64,000 nt of DNA, from positions 72,982 to 136,981 of the forward strand of contig NZ_AYTM02000001.1 in the NCBI RefSeq assembly GCF_000507185.2. The letters run 5' to 3'. Shown here in pieces: positions 39,375 to 47,230 of this stretch; position 1 is the first letter of the stretch; each line of letters begins with the position of its first letter. The notes below the pieces were generated by a model. The model did no database searches. It had not been told where the DNA came from and saw nothing but the letters and a program-made list of their open reading frames with translations. The translations under genes and the position numbers were made by a program. This DNA is from Pseudomonas syringae KCTC 12500. GTDB taxonomy: Bacteria; Pseudomonadota; Gammaproteobacteria; Pseudomonadales; Pseudomonadaceae.

Positions 39375-39458
39375 ATGGGCAAGCTCGGACTTTCTTTGAT
39401 AGGTTTTTTATTGTTGGCAATCGCGGTGGGTTTGTTGGGGACTATTTCGCCGTATTGA
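39375..39458 (+). CDS. Small hydrophobic protein, 27 aa
   Basis: ATG at 39375, stop TGA at 39456-39458. An AGGAG Shine-Dalgarno sequence at 39363-39367 is 7 nt upstream. The product is a single predicted membrane helix (SLIGFLLLAIAVGLLGTI) with a basic N-terminal residue and a short polar tail. It lies between the MocR-type gene and a strong intrinsic terminator 50 bp downstream, which would end its transcript. No recognised family. Good ribosome-binding site, full-length hydrophobicity and the terminator argue that it is real. Confidence 0.55.
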   Translation: MGKLGLSLIGFLLLAIAVGLLGTISPY

Positions 39459-39508
39459 GGCGCCGCGAGCCAAGAATGCTGAAGCCGCGTCGCATTAGCG
39501 CCAAAACG

Positions 39509-39536
39509 AAAAAACCCGCCATTAGGCGGGTTTTTT
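39509..39536. terminator. Strong bidirectional intrinsic terminator
   Basis: AAAAAACCCGCC, ATTA loop, GGCGGGTTTTTT: a perfect 12-bp stem with T-runs on both strands. On the plus strand it ends the small ORF / MocR-type transcript; on the minus strand it lies about 40 nt beyond the 3' end of tRNA-Asn. Confidence 0.93.
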
Positions 39537-39575
39537 CTTGTTCAAAGGCCTACACATCGCCTTTGAAATATATTC

Positions 39576-39651
<76 letters not shown>

Positions 39652-39752
39652 ATGAGCGCTATGTTACTGATTCGGAAAAGGAAGTCAAGCAGAGCAGAAA
39701 AAAATCCTGCTCGTTCATCCGGATACCATTTCCGGCCAGACAGGGGCACAGG

Positions 39753-40133
39753 TCAGAGGACTGCCTGCAGTACACGGTAGTCCTGCTTGATCCGGTAGTG
39801 AAAGGTATTCTTCACCCCGGACACTGTCACCGCCCTGCCCTCGACGGTCATTGGCTGATAACGAAAGGTCTGCGCTGCGGTCAGTGACGGGCGCTGGCCA
39901 GAATCAAACGCCGACATATATGTGACTCTGATGCGACAGAGCCTCACGCGTTGCCCGCAGCGACCGCCAATGCAGTGCTGTTCAACCGCGATGGTACTGA
40001 CGACGCAGAGTGCGACATAAGTGACGGCTGAGTCATGGTGCTGATCCGGGGTGGCGTACACGTCAGATGCGAAGCAAAGACCTGCAACACACGTGAGCTG
40101 ATTCGACCTTTCGCGGTCCGCGTTACCCGTCAC
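39753..40133 (-). CDS. Hypothetical small protein, possibly a TonB C-terminal-like remnant
   Basis: 126 codons from a GTG at 40133; an internal ATG would give about 54 aa. The last ~45 residues (PSLTAAQTF, RYQPMTVEGRAVTV, NTFHYRI) resemble the C-terminal domain of TonB-like proteins, where a Pro and a Gly-x-x-V turn precede a beta strand. The upstream half is Cys-rich and unlike that family, so a frameshift or degraded gene is possible. No convincing ribosome-binding site. Function unknown. Confidence 0.35.
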   Translation of the reverse strand: MTGNADRERSNQLTCVAGLCFASDVYATPDQHHDSAVTYVALCVVSTIAVEQHCIGGRCGQRVRLCRIRVTYMSAFDSGQRPSLTAAQTFRYQPMTVEGRAVTVSGVKNTFHYRIKQDYRVLQAVL

Positions 40134-40194
40134 CGAAGTGTCATGTGCATCTGTTCTGCTGGCCGATAATCAGCACCTCAGGAGCCGTCTGTTC

Positions 40195-41109
40195 ATGTTC
40201 AGGATTATCCAACCTCATCGCTGGAAACTCGCCATGCTGATGGTCGCCTCCAATCTCGGCCTGCTGGCGTTTCTGGCATTCGGCACCGTCAAACCTGTCA
40301 GCGAATGGCAGTGGCTGGACATCGTCGGTGAAGGTGGCTCTGCCCTGCTGTCGCTGGTCTGGCTGTTTCTGGTGTTCAAGAGCAGACCGGCCGGCCGGGT
40401 GACCAATTACCTGTCGATCGGCCTGAGCTGCGTGTTCTTCTCGTGGTGGATCGACGCGCTCGACGAATTTATCCGCCTGCCCGCCGAAATCGAATGGGAT
40501 CACTGGCTGGAATCCGGCCCGATGCCGGTCGGCCTGATCCTGCTGACTTTGGGCATCTTCCACTGGCATCGAGAACAACTGGCAATCAGTGCGCAAATGG
40601 AAAAGCGCGAGGGCGGCTTCCGGGAGCACCGGCTTTACGACAAGCTCACCCCGCTGGGCAGCGCCGACTATCTGAAGCGCCAACTGGTGATCAGCCTGGA
40701 ACAGAGTGTCTGCCAACAGCAGCCGCTGTCGCTGCTGGCGCTGGACCTGGATGGTTTCAGCGCGATCAACAATGCCTTCGGGCATGCCGAAGGCGACGAG
40801 GTGCTGTCAGCGCTCAACCACTTGCTGGTACTCAATCTGCGCCGCCAGGACCTGCTCTGCCGCCTGGCCGGCGACCGCTTCGTGGTGTTGCTACCCAACA
40901 CCGGAGAAAGCCAGGCAAAACTGCTGGCGCTGGAGTTGCAGCAGGCGGTCGCCAGCCTGGCGCACAAGACCCGGCAACAGGGCGAGCGCATTCATCTTTC
41001 GGCCAGCGTGGCGGTCGTCATGGCACTCAATGAAACGCCGGACAACCTGCTACGCCGCCTCAATCTGTCGATGGCCCGCGCCCGACACCCTCTGACCCGC
41101 ACTGCCTGA
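40195..41109 (+). CDS. Membrane protein with degenerate GGDEF domain
   Basis: 304 aa from the ATG at 40195, chosen because AGGAG lies 10 nt upstream; the frame also extends to a GTG at 40138. Four predicted membrane helices (about residues 12-130) precede a GGDEF domain. The domain has LALDLDGFSAINNAFGHAEGD, but the signature loop is AGDRF (residues 225-229) instead of GGDEF/GGEEF. Loss of the first Gly and of the second acidic residue predicts no cyclase activity, so it may bind GTP or act through protein contacts. An AraC-type gene follows 10 bp downstream. Confidence 0.85.
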   Translation: MFRIIQPHRWKLAMLMVASNLGLLAFLAFGTVKPVSEWQWLDIVGEGGSALLSLVWLFLVFKSRPAGRVTNYLSIGLSCVFFSWWIDALDEFIRLPAEIEWDHWLESGPMPVGLILLTLGIFHWHREQLAISAQMEKREGGFREHRLYDKLTPLGSADYLKRQLVISLEQSVCQQQPLSLLALDLDGFSAINNAFGHAEGDEVLSALNHLLVLNLRRQDLLCRLAGDRFVVLLPNTGESQAKLLALELQQAVASLAHKTRQQGERIHLSASVAVVMALNETPDNLLRRLNLSMARARHPLTRTA

Positions 41110-41119
41110 GCGCCTGACA

Positions 41120-41392
41120 TGACGCTTAAAAGTGACTGGTACGAAGTCGACAGCCGCTTCATCCCCAGCCACGCTGAAGCGCAAGCTGCACAAGCACTGC
41201 ACGCACTTTCAGGCGCAACACGATCTGGCGCGCAAACACGTCGCGTTGTACCTGTATCAGATCAAGGGGATGAGCAATGAAGCCGTGGCGGACTATTTGA
41301 ACTTCAACGACCCGGCCAATTTCCGCCGTTCATTCAAACGCTGTACAGGCAGCACGCCGACCCTGATACAGCGCCTGTTCAACTTAGAGTGA
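41120..41392 (+). pseudogene. AraC-type helix-turn-helix protein, frameshifted
   Basis: A start at 41120 encodes MTLKSDWYEVDSRFIP and then leaves the frame. The +1 frame continues with ATLKRKLHKHC and the AraC HTH (LYLYQIKGMSNEAVADYL, NFRRSFKRCTGSTP) to a stop at 41392. Removing one C from the CCCC run at 41163-41166 restores one frame of about 90 aa. It is therefore a single homopolymer frameshift, either real or a sequencing error. A restart at GTG 41132 would give an 86-aa product with a foreign N-terminus but a complete HTH. It is co-directional with the degenerate GGDEF gene and converges with the next gene (7 bp). Confidence 0.7.
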
Positions 41393-41399
41393 GCGCGCC

Positions 41400-42074
41400 T
41401 CAGCGCTGCACGCACAGCTTGTAGCCCAGGCCATGGGCGGTGTGCAGCAACGGCGTGTCGTGGCCGCCATCCAGTACCCGCCTGAGCACATGGATGTTGC
41501 TGCGCAAGCTGCTGCTGTTCGGGGCATCACGGCCCCAAAGCGCCTCCTCCAGTTCGGATCGCTTGACGATGTGCGGGCTTTTGCGCATCAACAGTTCCAG
41601 CAGTTTCATGTTGGTCGGGTTGAGCTTCAAAGGCACGCCTTTGCGGGTGACCTCAAGGGTGTCCAGATCGAACTGCAGGTCGGCAACCACCATCATCCGG
41701 TTGTCCTGGCGCTGCCGCCGGCTGACAATCGCTTCGACCCTGGCGAGCACCTCGGACATTGCAAACGGCTTGGTGATGTAGTCGTCGGCGCCCACCTTGA
41801 AACCGGTGAGCCGATCATCCAGTTCATCGCGCGCGCTGAGCATCACAATCGCGACTTCCGACTTAGAGTACTGGCGCAGGCTGTGGCAGATCTGATTGCC
41901 GTCGATACCGGGCAGCATAATGTCGAGAATGATCGCATCGAAGCGTTTCGAGGCGGCCAGATGCAGCCCGCTCAGGCCGTCCAGCGCCCCTTCTACCGCA
42001 TGCCCCCTGAGCTCGAAGAACTCCAGCAGGTTGTCGTGGATATCACGATGGTCTTCAATAACCAGAATGTTCAT
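41400..42074 (-). CDS. OmpR-family response regulator without an adjacent kinase
   Basis: 224 aa. The receiver domain has Glu7/Asp8, phospho-acceptor Asp51 (IILDIMLPG) and Lys102 (YITKPFAMS). The winged-helix domain includes NPTNMKLLELLMRKSP and LRSNIHVLRRVLD and ends in LLHTAHGLGYKLCVQR. It is the last gene of a minus-strand unit with a PAP2 phosphatase (20-bp gap) and an Ais-like phosphatase, both predicted envelope enzymes. No histidine kinase is present on either side. It may answer to a remote kinase of the PmrB/ColS kind; that is inference. Confidence 0.9.
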   Translation of the reverse strand: MNILVIEDHRDIHDNLLEFFELRGHAVEGALDGLSGLHLAASKRFDAIILDIMLPGIDGNQICHSLRQYSKSEVAIVMLSARDELDDRLTGFKVGADDYITKPFAMSEVLARVEAIVSRRQRQDNRMMVVADLQFDLDTLEVTRKGVPLKLNPTNMKLLELLMRKSPHIVKRSELEEALWGRDAPNSSSLRSNIHVLRRVLDGGHDTPLLHTAHGLGYKLCVQR

Positions 42075-42094
42075 AGCCGTGCCTTGTTATTTTT

Positions 42095-42997
42095 CTACCC
42101 GGCCGACCGGGCATCTGCTGCCAATGCGTCTGCAGGCCGAGTGCCGAATGCATCAGGTTTGTTGACGGCCACTGCCTGGCTAATCGGCTGTTGCAACCTA
42201 GATCGGCCATAGAAGCACAAGGCAACCAGCAGCGTGCTCAGCCACACCACGATACCCGCCCAGAAGGTGTGCGACATGAAGTGCCAGCCTTGCAGTACCC
42301 GCGTGGTGCCGTAAATCATCCCGAGCAGGAGAATGCCCGCCAGCAAGACTTTCGAGTGCCGCCAGCAATAGCGACGAGCCACGAAGTACAGGGCCAGCAG
42401 ACTGAACGCGCTTGACGCATGACCGCCCGGCCAGCATCGCCCGGCGCCAGCCTCGTGGAGCAGGTTGAAGTTCCTGAACCACTCGATGTGCGCCTGGCTG
42501 CCGCCGTATAAGGTGGTCTCGACGGGGCAGTAAACGCTGGTATGGCTTTTCAGGTAATGGATCATGCCGGTGCTCAGCGCAAAGGCGACGATGACGAAAA
42601 AGAAGTCCAGCCGATGCCTGCGCGCAAAGCGCAGAAAGGTGCCCAACCGAGAGCCCGTCAGCCGCCTCGCGAGGCGCGAATCATCATACTTTTCCAGCAA
42701 CGGCCAAACGAAGGACAGCATCGCACCGATGATCGCCAGTTCCCCGGTCCAGTTCGGAAGGATCCTCGCCCATCTGTGCGTGATGTTCTCGAACAGATGG
42801 CTCTGGCCGATGGGGAACAACCCGGCCGTCGAATCAAAAAACAGGTCAGTCAATTGCCGGTCGATCGTGGTCAGGTCGAAAGTAACGAAGACCAGTAGAG
42901 CGAAAAACACCGGTAAACCCAGGTTTATGCCGTAAAACCGCAGCCTGGCGCTGGAAGATGTCGTCAATTGAATTGCTCGCTGTTGAGGTTTGCCCAT
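42095..42997 (-). CDS. PAP2 family membrane phosphatase
   Basis: 300 aa with about six membrane helices. The three PAP2 motifs are present in variant form: Lys150...Cys157-Pro158 where the usual motif ends RP, PGGH (residues 190-193, usual PSGH), and Arg233-x5-His239-x3-His243, where the last residue is usually Asp. The nucleophile His239 and acid His193 are kept. Such enzymes remove phosphate from undecaprenyl or lipid-A type lipids on the periplasmic side. The start overlaps the Ais-like gene by 34 bp and the response regulator follows, suggesting an envelope-modification unit. Confidence 0.88.
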   Translation of the reverse strand: MGKPQQRAIQLTTSSSARLRFYGINLGLPVFFALLVFVTFDLTTIDRQLTDLFFDSTAGLFPIGQSHLFENITHRWARILPNWTGELAIIGAMLSFVWPLLEKYDDSRLARRLTGSRLGTFLRFARRHRLDFFFVIVAFALSTGMIHYLKSHTSVYCPVETTLYGGSQAHIEWFRNFNLLHEAGAGRCWPGGHASSAFSLLALYFVARRYCWRHSKVLLAGILLLGMIYGTTRVLQGWHFMSHTFWAGIVVWLSTLLVALCFYGRSRLQQPISQAVAVNKPDAFGTRPADALAADARSAG

Positions 42998-43659
42998 TGC
43001 CCGGCATTCAGGGAGCCGAGAATTTTTGGTGGGTGGCTGCCGTCTACTTGTACGAAAAACGCCTGGGTGTACTCACTGGAGCGCTCGCCGCCACGTACGC
43101 CGGCCTTGCGTTCGAACTGGTCGATGCAGCCACTGTGAGTGACCAGTACCATGTTCTCGCCGCTGACCTTGTGGGCCTGCACAGCCTTCATGAAGCCGCT
43201 GTCACAGTCGTTGATCCAGTCCTCAGCGACCACCGCGTGTCCTGCCAGCAGTTGCGCAGTCTGTTGCGTGCGGGTCTTGGGGCTGGCGATCATGCGCGCG
43301 TGGTCCATGCCCATCTTCTGCAACCCGGCACCCACCGCCAGCGCGGTATCGCGGCCGTTGGAGGTAATGCCGTCGGCGTCGCCCATGCACGGGTTGCTCG
43401 AGCGGTCACAGCGTTCGGCATGGCGAATCATCACCACCACATTGCCTTGTCGCCAGTGCTCGCGAAGGCCGGAAACGCTCAGGTTTCTACCGACTCCCAG
43501 GTCCACTACATGCACACCGGAGAACGACGAGTAGAACCACGCGCAGATAGCCATCAGCACGACGGCAACGGACATCGATACGATATTCCGATGCAATTTG
43601 TAGCGCTGACTGATGCCCGAACGGGGAAGTACATTCTTGTTGATTATCGTGTTGGTCAA
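42964..43659 (-). CDS. Histidine phosphatase, Ais/PmrG-like (LPS core heptose phosphatase family)
   Basis: 231 aa. An N-terminal membrane anchor or signal (about residues 28-48) precedes a histidine-phosphatase domain with the RHG-type motif MIRHAERCDRS (catalytic His80), GITSNGRD, a KTRTQQTAQLL segment and the second catalytic His in LVTHSGC. Ais/PmrG of enterics removes a heptose II phosphate from LPS under PmrA control; the same role here is an inference supported by the adjacent PAP2 and response-regulator genes. The start is TTG with AGGAG 7 nt upstream. Confidence 0.85.
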   Translation of the reverse strand: MTNTIINKNVLPRSGISQRYKLHRNIVSMSVAVVLMAICAWFYSSFSGVHVVDLGVGRNLSVSGLREHWRQGNVVVMIRHAERCDRSSNPCMGDADGITSNGRDTALAVGAGLQKMGMDHARMIASPKTRTQQTAQLLAGHAVVAEDWINDCDSGFMKAVQAHKVSGENMVLVTHSGCIDQFERKAGVRGGERSSEYTQAFFVQVDGSHPPKILGSLNAGQWANLNSEQFN

Positions 43660-43984
43660 GGGACCACTCCTGCCATGAACCTATGTGTGGCGTTGACCCA
43701 GGGAGTGCCCGAGGTCTTCGCCGCTCCCATGCAGGCAAGATAGGTTCAGCATCGTCCCGGTGCAGTGAAGAAGATGTGAAAAACGTGTTATGGCCCAGCG
43801 CCATGTTTTTCACGCGAGCGCTCTGGAATGGGGGGTTGTGGTTTTACGGGCATGAACATGAAGATAATTTAAGCGTTTTTGCCGAAAGTTCCGTGCTCAT
43901 CAGGACGATTTTTAACTGGCCGACCGTCTGCTGCAGCGGCGCTGCAAAGGATTAGCCACTAAAACGCTTATCGTTTACCATGCC
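43660..43984. other. Intergenic region with an interrupted inverted repeat
   Basis: No gene supported. GTGAAAAAC (43776-43784) pairs with GTTTTTCAC (43805-43813) and ATGG (43790-43793) with CCAT (43801-43804), forming a 13-bp stem with a 5-nt bulge. It lies upstream of the Ais-like gene (minus strand) and of the riboswitch (plus strand), so it may be an operator or a terminator. An AT-richer tract (43860-43920) probably contains the transporter promoter. Confidence 0.45.
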
Positions 43985-44162
43985 GCGCGTCGGTTTCCGA
44001 GAGGAACTAACAGGGAATTCGCCCGCCTTTTTCCACCAGGCGAAAAACGAAACTGCCCCCGCAACTGTAGGCACCGAGCCTGCTCCATGACTGCCACTGG
44101 ATCGTGATCCGGGAAGGCCGGAGCCTGGCGATGACGTGTCAGTCAGGAGACCTGCCGACCCG
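43985..44162 (+). ncRNA. Cobalamin riboswitch
   Basis: It contains the expected landmarks in order: GAGGAACTAACAGGGAA near the 5' end, ACTGCCCCCGCAACTGTA (the conserved B12-box core), CCACTGG...CCGGGAAGGC, and the closing CAGTCAGGAGACCTGCC. A small hairpin (GTGTCC-GGGAA-GGACAT) follows at about 44185-44201 and may belong to the expression platform. It precedes the BtuFCD-type transporter genes by about 140 bp and is expected to repress them when adenosyl- or related cobalamins are abundant. Confidence 0.95.
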
Positions 44163-44303
44163 ATTCAACCAACTAACCGGCGGGGTGTCCGGGAAGGACA
44201 TCCGCACGCGTCGGCATTTCCTGCCGTGCCCGGTTATCTTCCGGGGATGTGTTTCCTGATGTGCATTGCGCCCTGGCACCTGCTCCAAAGGAGACCGCAT
44301 TCC

Positions 44304-45317
44304 ATGTCGCTGCCCCGCCTCGCCGCACTCGCTGCCAGCCTGACGCTGTCCACCCTGGCCCTCGCCGCTCCCACTCAGTACCCGCTGACCCTTGAAAACT
44401 GTGGCGCGACCCTGACCTTCACGCATGCGCCAACCAAGGCTGTAACCATTGGCCAGGCCGGCACCGAAATGCTTTACGAACTGGGCCTGGGCGACAGACT
44501 GGTCGGCACCTCGCTGTGGTTCAACAACGTATTGCCACGCTTCAAGGCGCAGAACGACAAGGTCGAACGCCTGGCCGACAACGAGCCCAGTTTCGAAGCG
44601 GTAATCGGCAAGCGACCGGAACTGGTGGCCGCGCAGCTGGAGTGGATGGTCGGCAAACAGGGCGTGGTCGGCACCCGCGAGCAGTTCCATGACCTGAAGA
44701 TACCTACTTACATCCTGCCGTCCGACTGCGAAGGCAAGGACAATCTGGTCGGTGCCGATGGCACACGACTGGAGCCATTCCGCATCGAGACCATCTACAA
44801 GAGCATCGAGCAACTGGCGCAGATTTTCGATGTGCAGGATCGCGGCGACGCGCTGGTCACCGACCTCAAGGGCCGCCTGAGCGCAGCGATTGCCAACGTC
44901 AGGCAGAACAAGGCCAACGACGTCTCGGCGCTGTTCTGGTTCTCCAGCTCTGACCTTGCCAGCGACCCTTTCGTGGCAGGCCGCAAAGGCATTCCAGACT
45001 TCATGCTCAACAGCCTGGGCATGCGCAATATCGTCCAGTCCGACGAAGAGTGGCCAACCGTGGGCTGGGAAACCATCGCCAAGGCCAACCCGAGCATTCT
45101 GGTCATCGCGCGCATGGATCGCCGCCGCTTCCCGGCCGACGATTACCTGAAAAAAATCGAATTCCTCAAGACCGACCCGGTGACCCGCAACATGGACGCA
45201 GTCAAGCATGACCGGATCGTGATAATCGACGCCGAGGGCATGCAGGCTGGCCTGCGTCTGTTCACCGGGTTCGAGGAACTGGCCGACGCCGCCAACCGTT
45301 TCAACGCTTCCAAATGA
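44304..45317 (+). CDS. Cobalamin-type ABC transporter substrate-binding protein (BtuF-like)
   Basis: 337 aa from the ATG at 44304 with AAGGAG 10 nt upstream; the longer open frame to 44136 would read through the riboswitch end and is rejected. The signal peptide is residues 1-21 (ALAA-PTQ). The fold is the type III periplasmic-binding pattern of the FepB/BtuF group: AVTIGQAGTEMLYELGLGDRLVG in the first lobe, a long backbone helix, and IAKANPSILVIARMD in the second. The riboswitch upstream indicates a corrinoid ligand. The stop overlaps the permease start by 4 bp. Confidence 0.9.
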   Translation: MSLPRLAALAASLTLSTLALAAPTQYPLTLENCGATLTFTHAPTKAVTIGQAGTEMLYELGLGDRLVGTSLWFNNVLPRFKAQNDKVERLADNEPSFEAVIGKRPELVAAQLEWMVGKQGVVGTREQFHDLKIPTYILPSDCEGKDNLVGADGTRLEPFRIETIYKSIEQLAQIFDVQDRGDALVTDLKGRLSAAIANVRQNKANDVSALFWFSSSDLASDPFVAGRKGIPDFMLNSLGMRNIVQSDEEWPTVGWETIAKANPSILVIARMDRRRFPADDYLKKIEFLKTDPVTRNMDAVKHDRIVIIDAEGMQAGLRLFTGFEELADAANRFNASK

Positions 45318-46336
45318 GATTACCGATAGCGTTGGTTCATGTGCTCTGGGTTTCGGCGGTGCTGGTGCTGGCGATCATGATCGGGGCCGCGATCGGCGAA
45401 ACCTCGATCAGCCTGCAGGTGGTTTTTCAGGTGCTGGCCAACAAACTCTGGGCCGCAGGCTATGTGCTCGACCCTATCGACGAAGGCATCGTCTGGAACT
45501 ACCGGCTGACCCGCGCCATTGTCGCAGCGGCCTGCGGGGCCGGGCTGGCGATCTGTGGTGTGGTGTTGCAGTCGCTATTGCGCAACCCGCTGGCAGACCC
45601 TTATCTGCTGGGGATCTCCGCAGGGGCCTCGACCGGTGCAGTACTGGTCGCCATTCTGGGCTTCGGTGCAGGTGCGATCTCGATGTCGGCGGGTGCCTTT
45701 GTCGGGGCTGTGGCGGCATTTTCGCTGGTCGCCCTGCTGGCGCACTCTTCACGCGGCACCACGGCAGCCGGGCAGATCATTCTGGCCGGGATCGCCGGTT
45801 CGCAACTGTTCAATGCCCTGACCTCGTTTCTGATCACCAAATCCGCAAGCTCCGAGCAGGCACGCGGCATCATGTTCTGGCTGCTGGGTAACCTCAGCGG
45901 CGTGCGCTGGCATTCGGTCTGGCTGGCCGTGCCAACGGTGCTGGTCGGTCTGCTGGTGTGCCTCTGGCACCGGCGAGCGCTGGACGCGTTCACCTTCGGC
46001 AGCGACTCGGCCGCGTCACTGGGGATCGCGGTACGCCGCGTGCAGATCATATTGATCGCTACCGCCGCGCTGGTCACCGCAGTGATGGTCTCGATTGTCG
46101 GCTCCATCGGTTTCGTCGGGCTGGTGATCCCGCACGCGGTGCGCATGCTGGTCGGTGTCCGGCACGCGCGGCTGGTGCCGCTGAGTGCCTTGAGCGGTGC
46201 ACTGTTTCTGATCGCTGCCGATATCCTTTCGCGCACACTGATCAAGGGGCAGGCGCTGCCGATCGGGGTGATTACCGCACTGATCGGCGCACCGGTCTTC
46301 GCTTTGATTCTTATCCGGGGCAACAGCACGCGATGA
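45314..46336 (+). CDS. FecCD/BtuC-type ABC transporter permease
   Basis: 340 aa with about ten membrane helices. Family signatures are RLTRAIVAAACGAGLAICGVVLQ, NPLADPYLLGISAGA, and GSIGFVGLVIPHAVRM in the cytoplasmic coupling region. It forms the inner-membrane channel that takes the corrinoid from the binding protein. Both ends overlap neighbours by 4 bp (ATGA), so the three genes form a tightly coupled operon under the cobalamin riboswitch. Confidence 0.93.
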   Translation: MRLPIALVHVLWVSAVLVLAIMIGAAIGETSISLQVVFQVLANKLWAAGYVLDPIDEGIVWNYRLTRAIVAAACGAGLAICGVVLQSLLRNPLADPYLLGISAGASTGAVLVAILGFGAGAISMSAGAFVGAVAAFSLVALLAHSSRGTTAAGQIILAGIAGSQLFNALTSFLITKSASSEQARGIMFWLLGNLSGVRWHSVWLAVPTVLVGLLVCLWHRRALDAFTFGSDSAASLGIAVRRVQIILIATAALVTAVMVSIVGSIGFVGLVIPHAVRMLVGVRHARLVPLSALSGALFLIAADILSRTLIKGQALPIGVITALIGAPVFALILIRGNSTR

Positions 46337-47124
46337 ACGCCTTACCTCATCCGCCCAGTGCACCGGTGCTCGGTTGTTCCGGTCTGGGTTATTCGGTTCG
46401 TGGCGCGGCGCTGCTGCGCGATGTCGACCTGAGCATTGCCGCGGGTGAAACCCTGGCCGTGGTCGGTCCCAACGGCTCGGGCAAATCCACCCTGCTCAAG
46501 CTACTGGCCGGCATTCAGAAGCCGGTCAGCGGCTCGGTCAGCCTGGGCGGGCAAGCACTTGAGGCGTTGAGCCGCAGGGACGTGGCGCGCCTGCTGGCGG
46601 TGGTCGAGCAGCAAGCTGAAACCAGCGACGCCGTGACCGTACTGGATGCCGTCGAACTGGGCCGCACGCCATGGCTGTCGGCACTCGAGCCGTGGAGCGC
46701 CGAGGACGATGCGATCGTTCGCCAGGCGTTGCAGGATGTGGACATGCTGCACCTGCAAAAACGCGCCTGGCACACCTTGTCCGGTGGCGAGCGGCAGCGC
46801 GTTCACATCGCCCGGGCGCTGGCGCAACGGCCGCAGATCCTTCTGCTGGACGAACCGACCAATCATCTGGACATCCAGCACCAACTGACCATCCTCGGTC
46901 TGGTCAGGGCGTTGCCGGTGACCACCGTGATTGCCCTGCACGATCTGAATCAGGCACTGGACTGCGACCGTGTGGCGGTCATGGAAAAGGGTCGGCTGGT
47001 CGCGCTGGGTGCGCCGCTCGAGGTGCTGACCCCGGAACGCCTGCTGAGCACCTTCGGCGTCGTGGCGCACTGGCTGACCGACCCCAGTGACGGGGCGAAG
47101 ATTCTGCGCCTGCGCTCGCGCTGA
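46333..47124 (+). CDS. ABC transporter ATPase (BtuD/FhuC-like)
   Basis: 263 aa from the ATG at 46333, which overlaps the permease stop; a much longer upstream extension of the frame lies over the permease gene and is rejected. Walker A is GPNGSGKST (residues 45-53), the Q-loop region is VEQQAE, the signature LSGGERQRV is at 149-157, Walker B ILLLDEPTN (Asp173, Glu174) is followed by the H-loop in IALHDLNQ. It powers uptake with the two preceding proteins. Confidence 0.93.
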   Translation: MNALPHPPSAPVLGCSGLGYSVRGAALLRDVDLSIAAGETLAVVGPNGSGKSTLLKLLAGIQKPVSGSVSLGGQALEALSRRDVARLLAVVEQQAETSDAVTVLDAVELGRTPWLSALEPWSAEDDAIVRQALQDVDMLHLQKRAWHTLSGGERQRVHIARALAQRPQILLLDEPTNHLDIQHQLTILGLVRALPVTTVIALHDLNQALDCDRVAVMEKGRLVALGAPLEVLTPERLLSTFGVVAHWLTDPSDGAKILRLRSR

Positions 47125-47230
47125 AACCGCGCCGATGGTCAGTCCGGCACCTGCTGCAATCTGCAACAGGTGCACCGCGCGGTCTGTGGCACTACAATGC
47201 GCGCTTTGCCCGCAGCCGGATCCCGTTGCC

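Noticed and set aside
44136..44303. Upstream extension of the BtuF-like frame
   Set aside because: It overlaps the riboswitch end and would hide the signal peptide; AAGGAG supports the ATG at 44304.
45958..46332. Upstream extension of the ABC ATPase frame
   Set aside because: It would overlap the permease gene; the ATG at 46333 in the ATGA overlap and the start of family homology fix the start.
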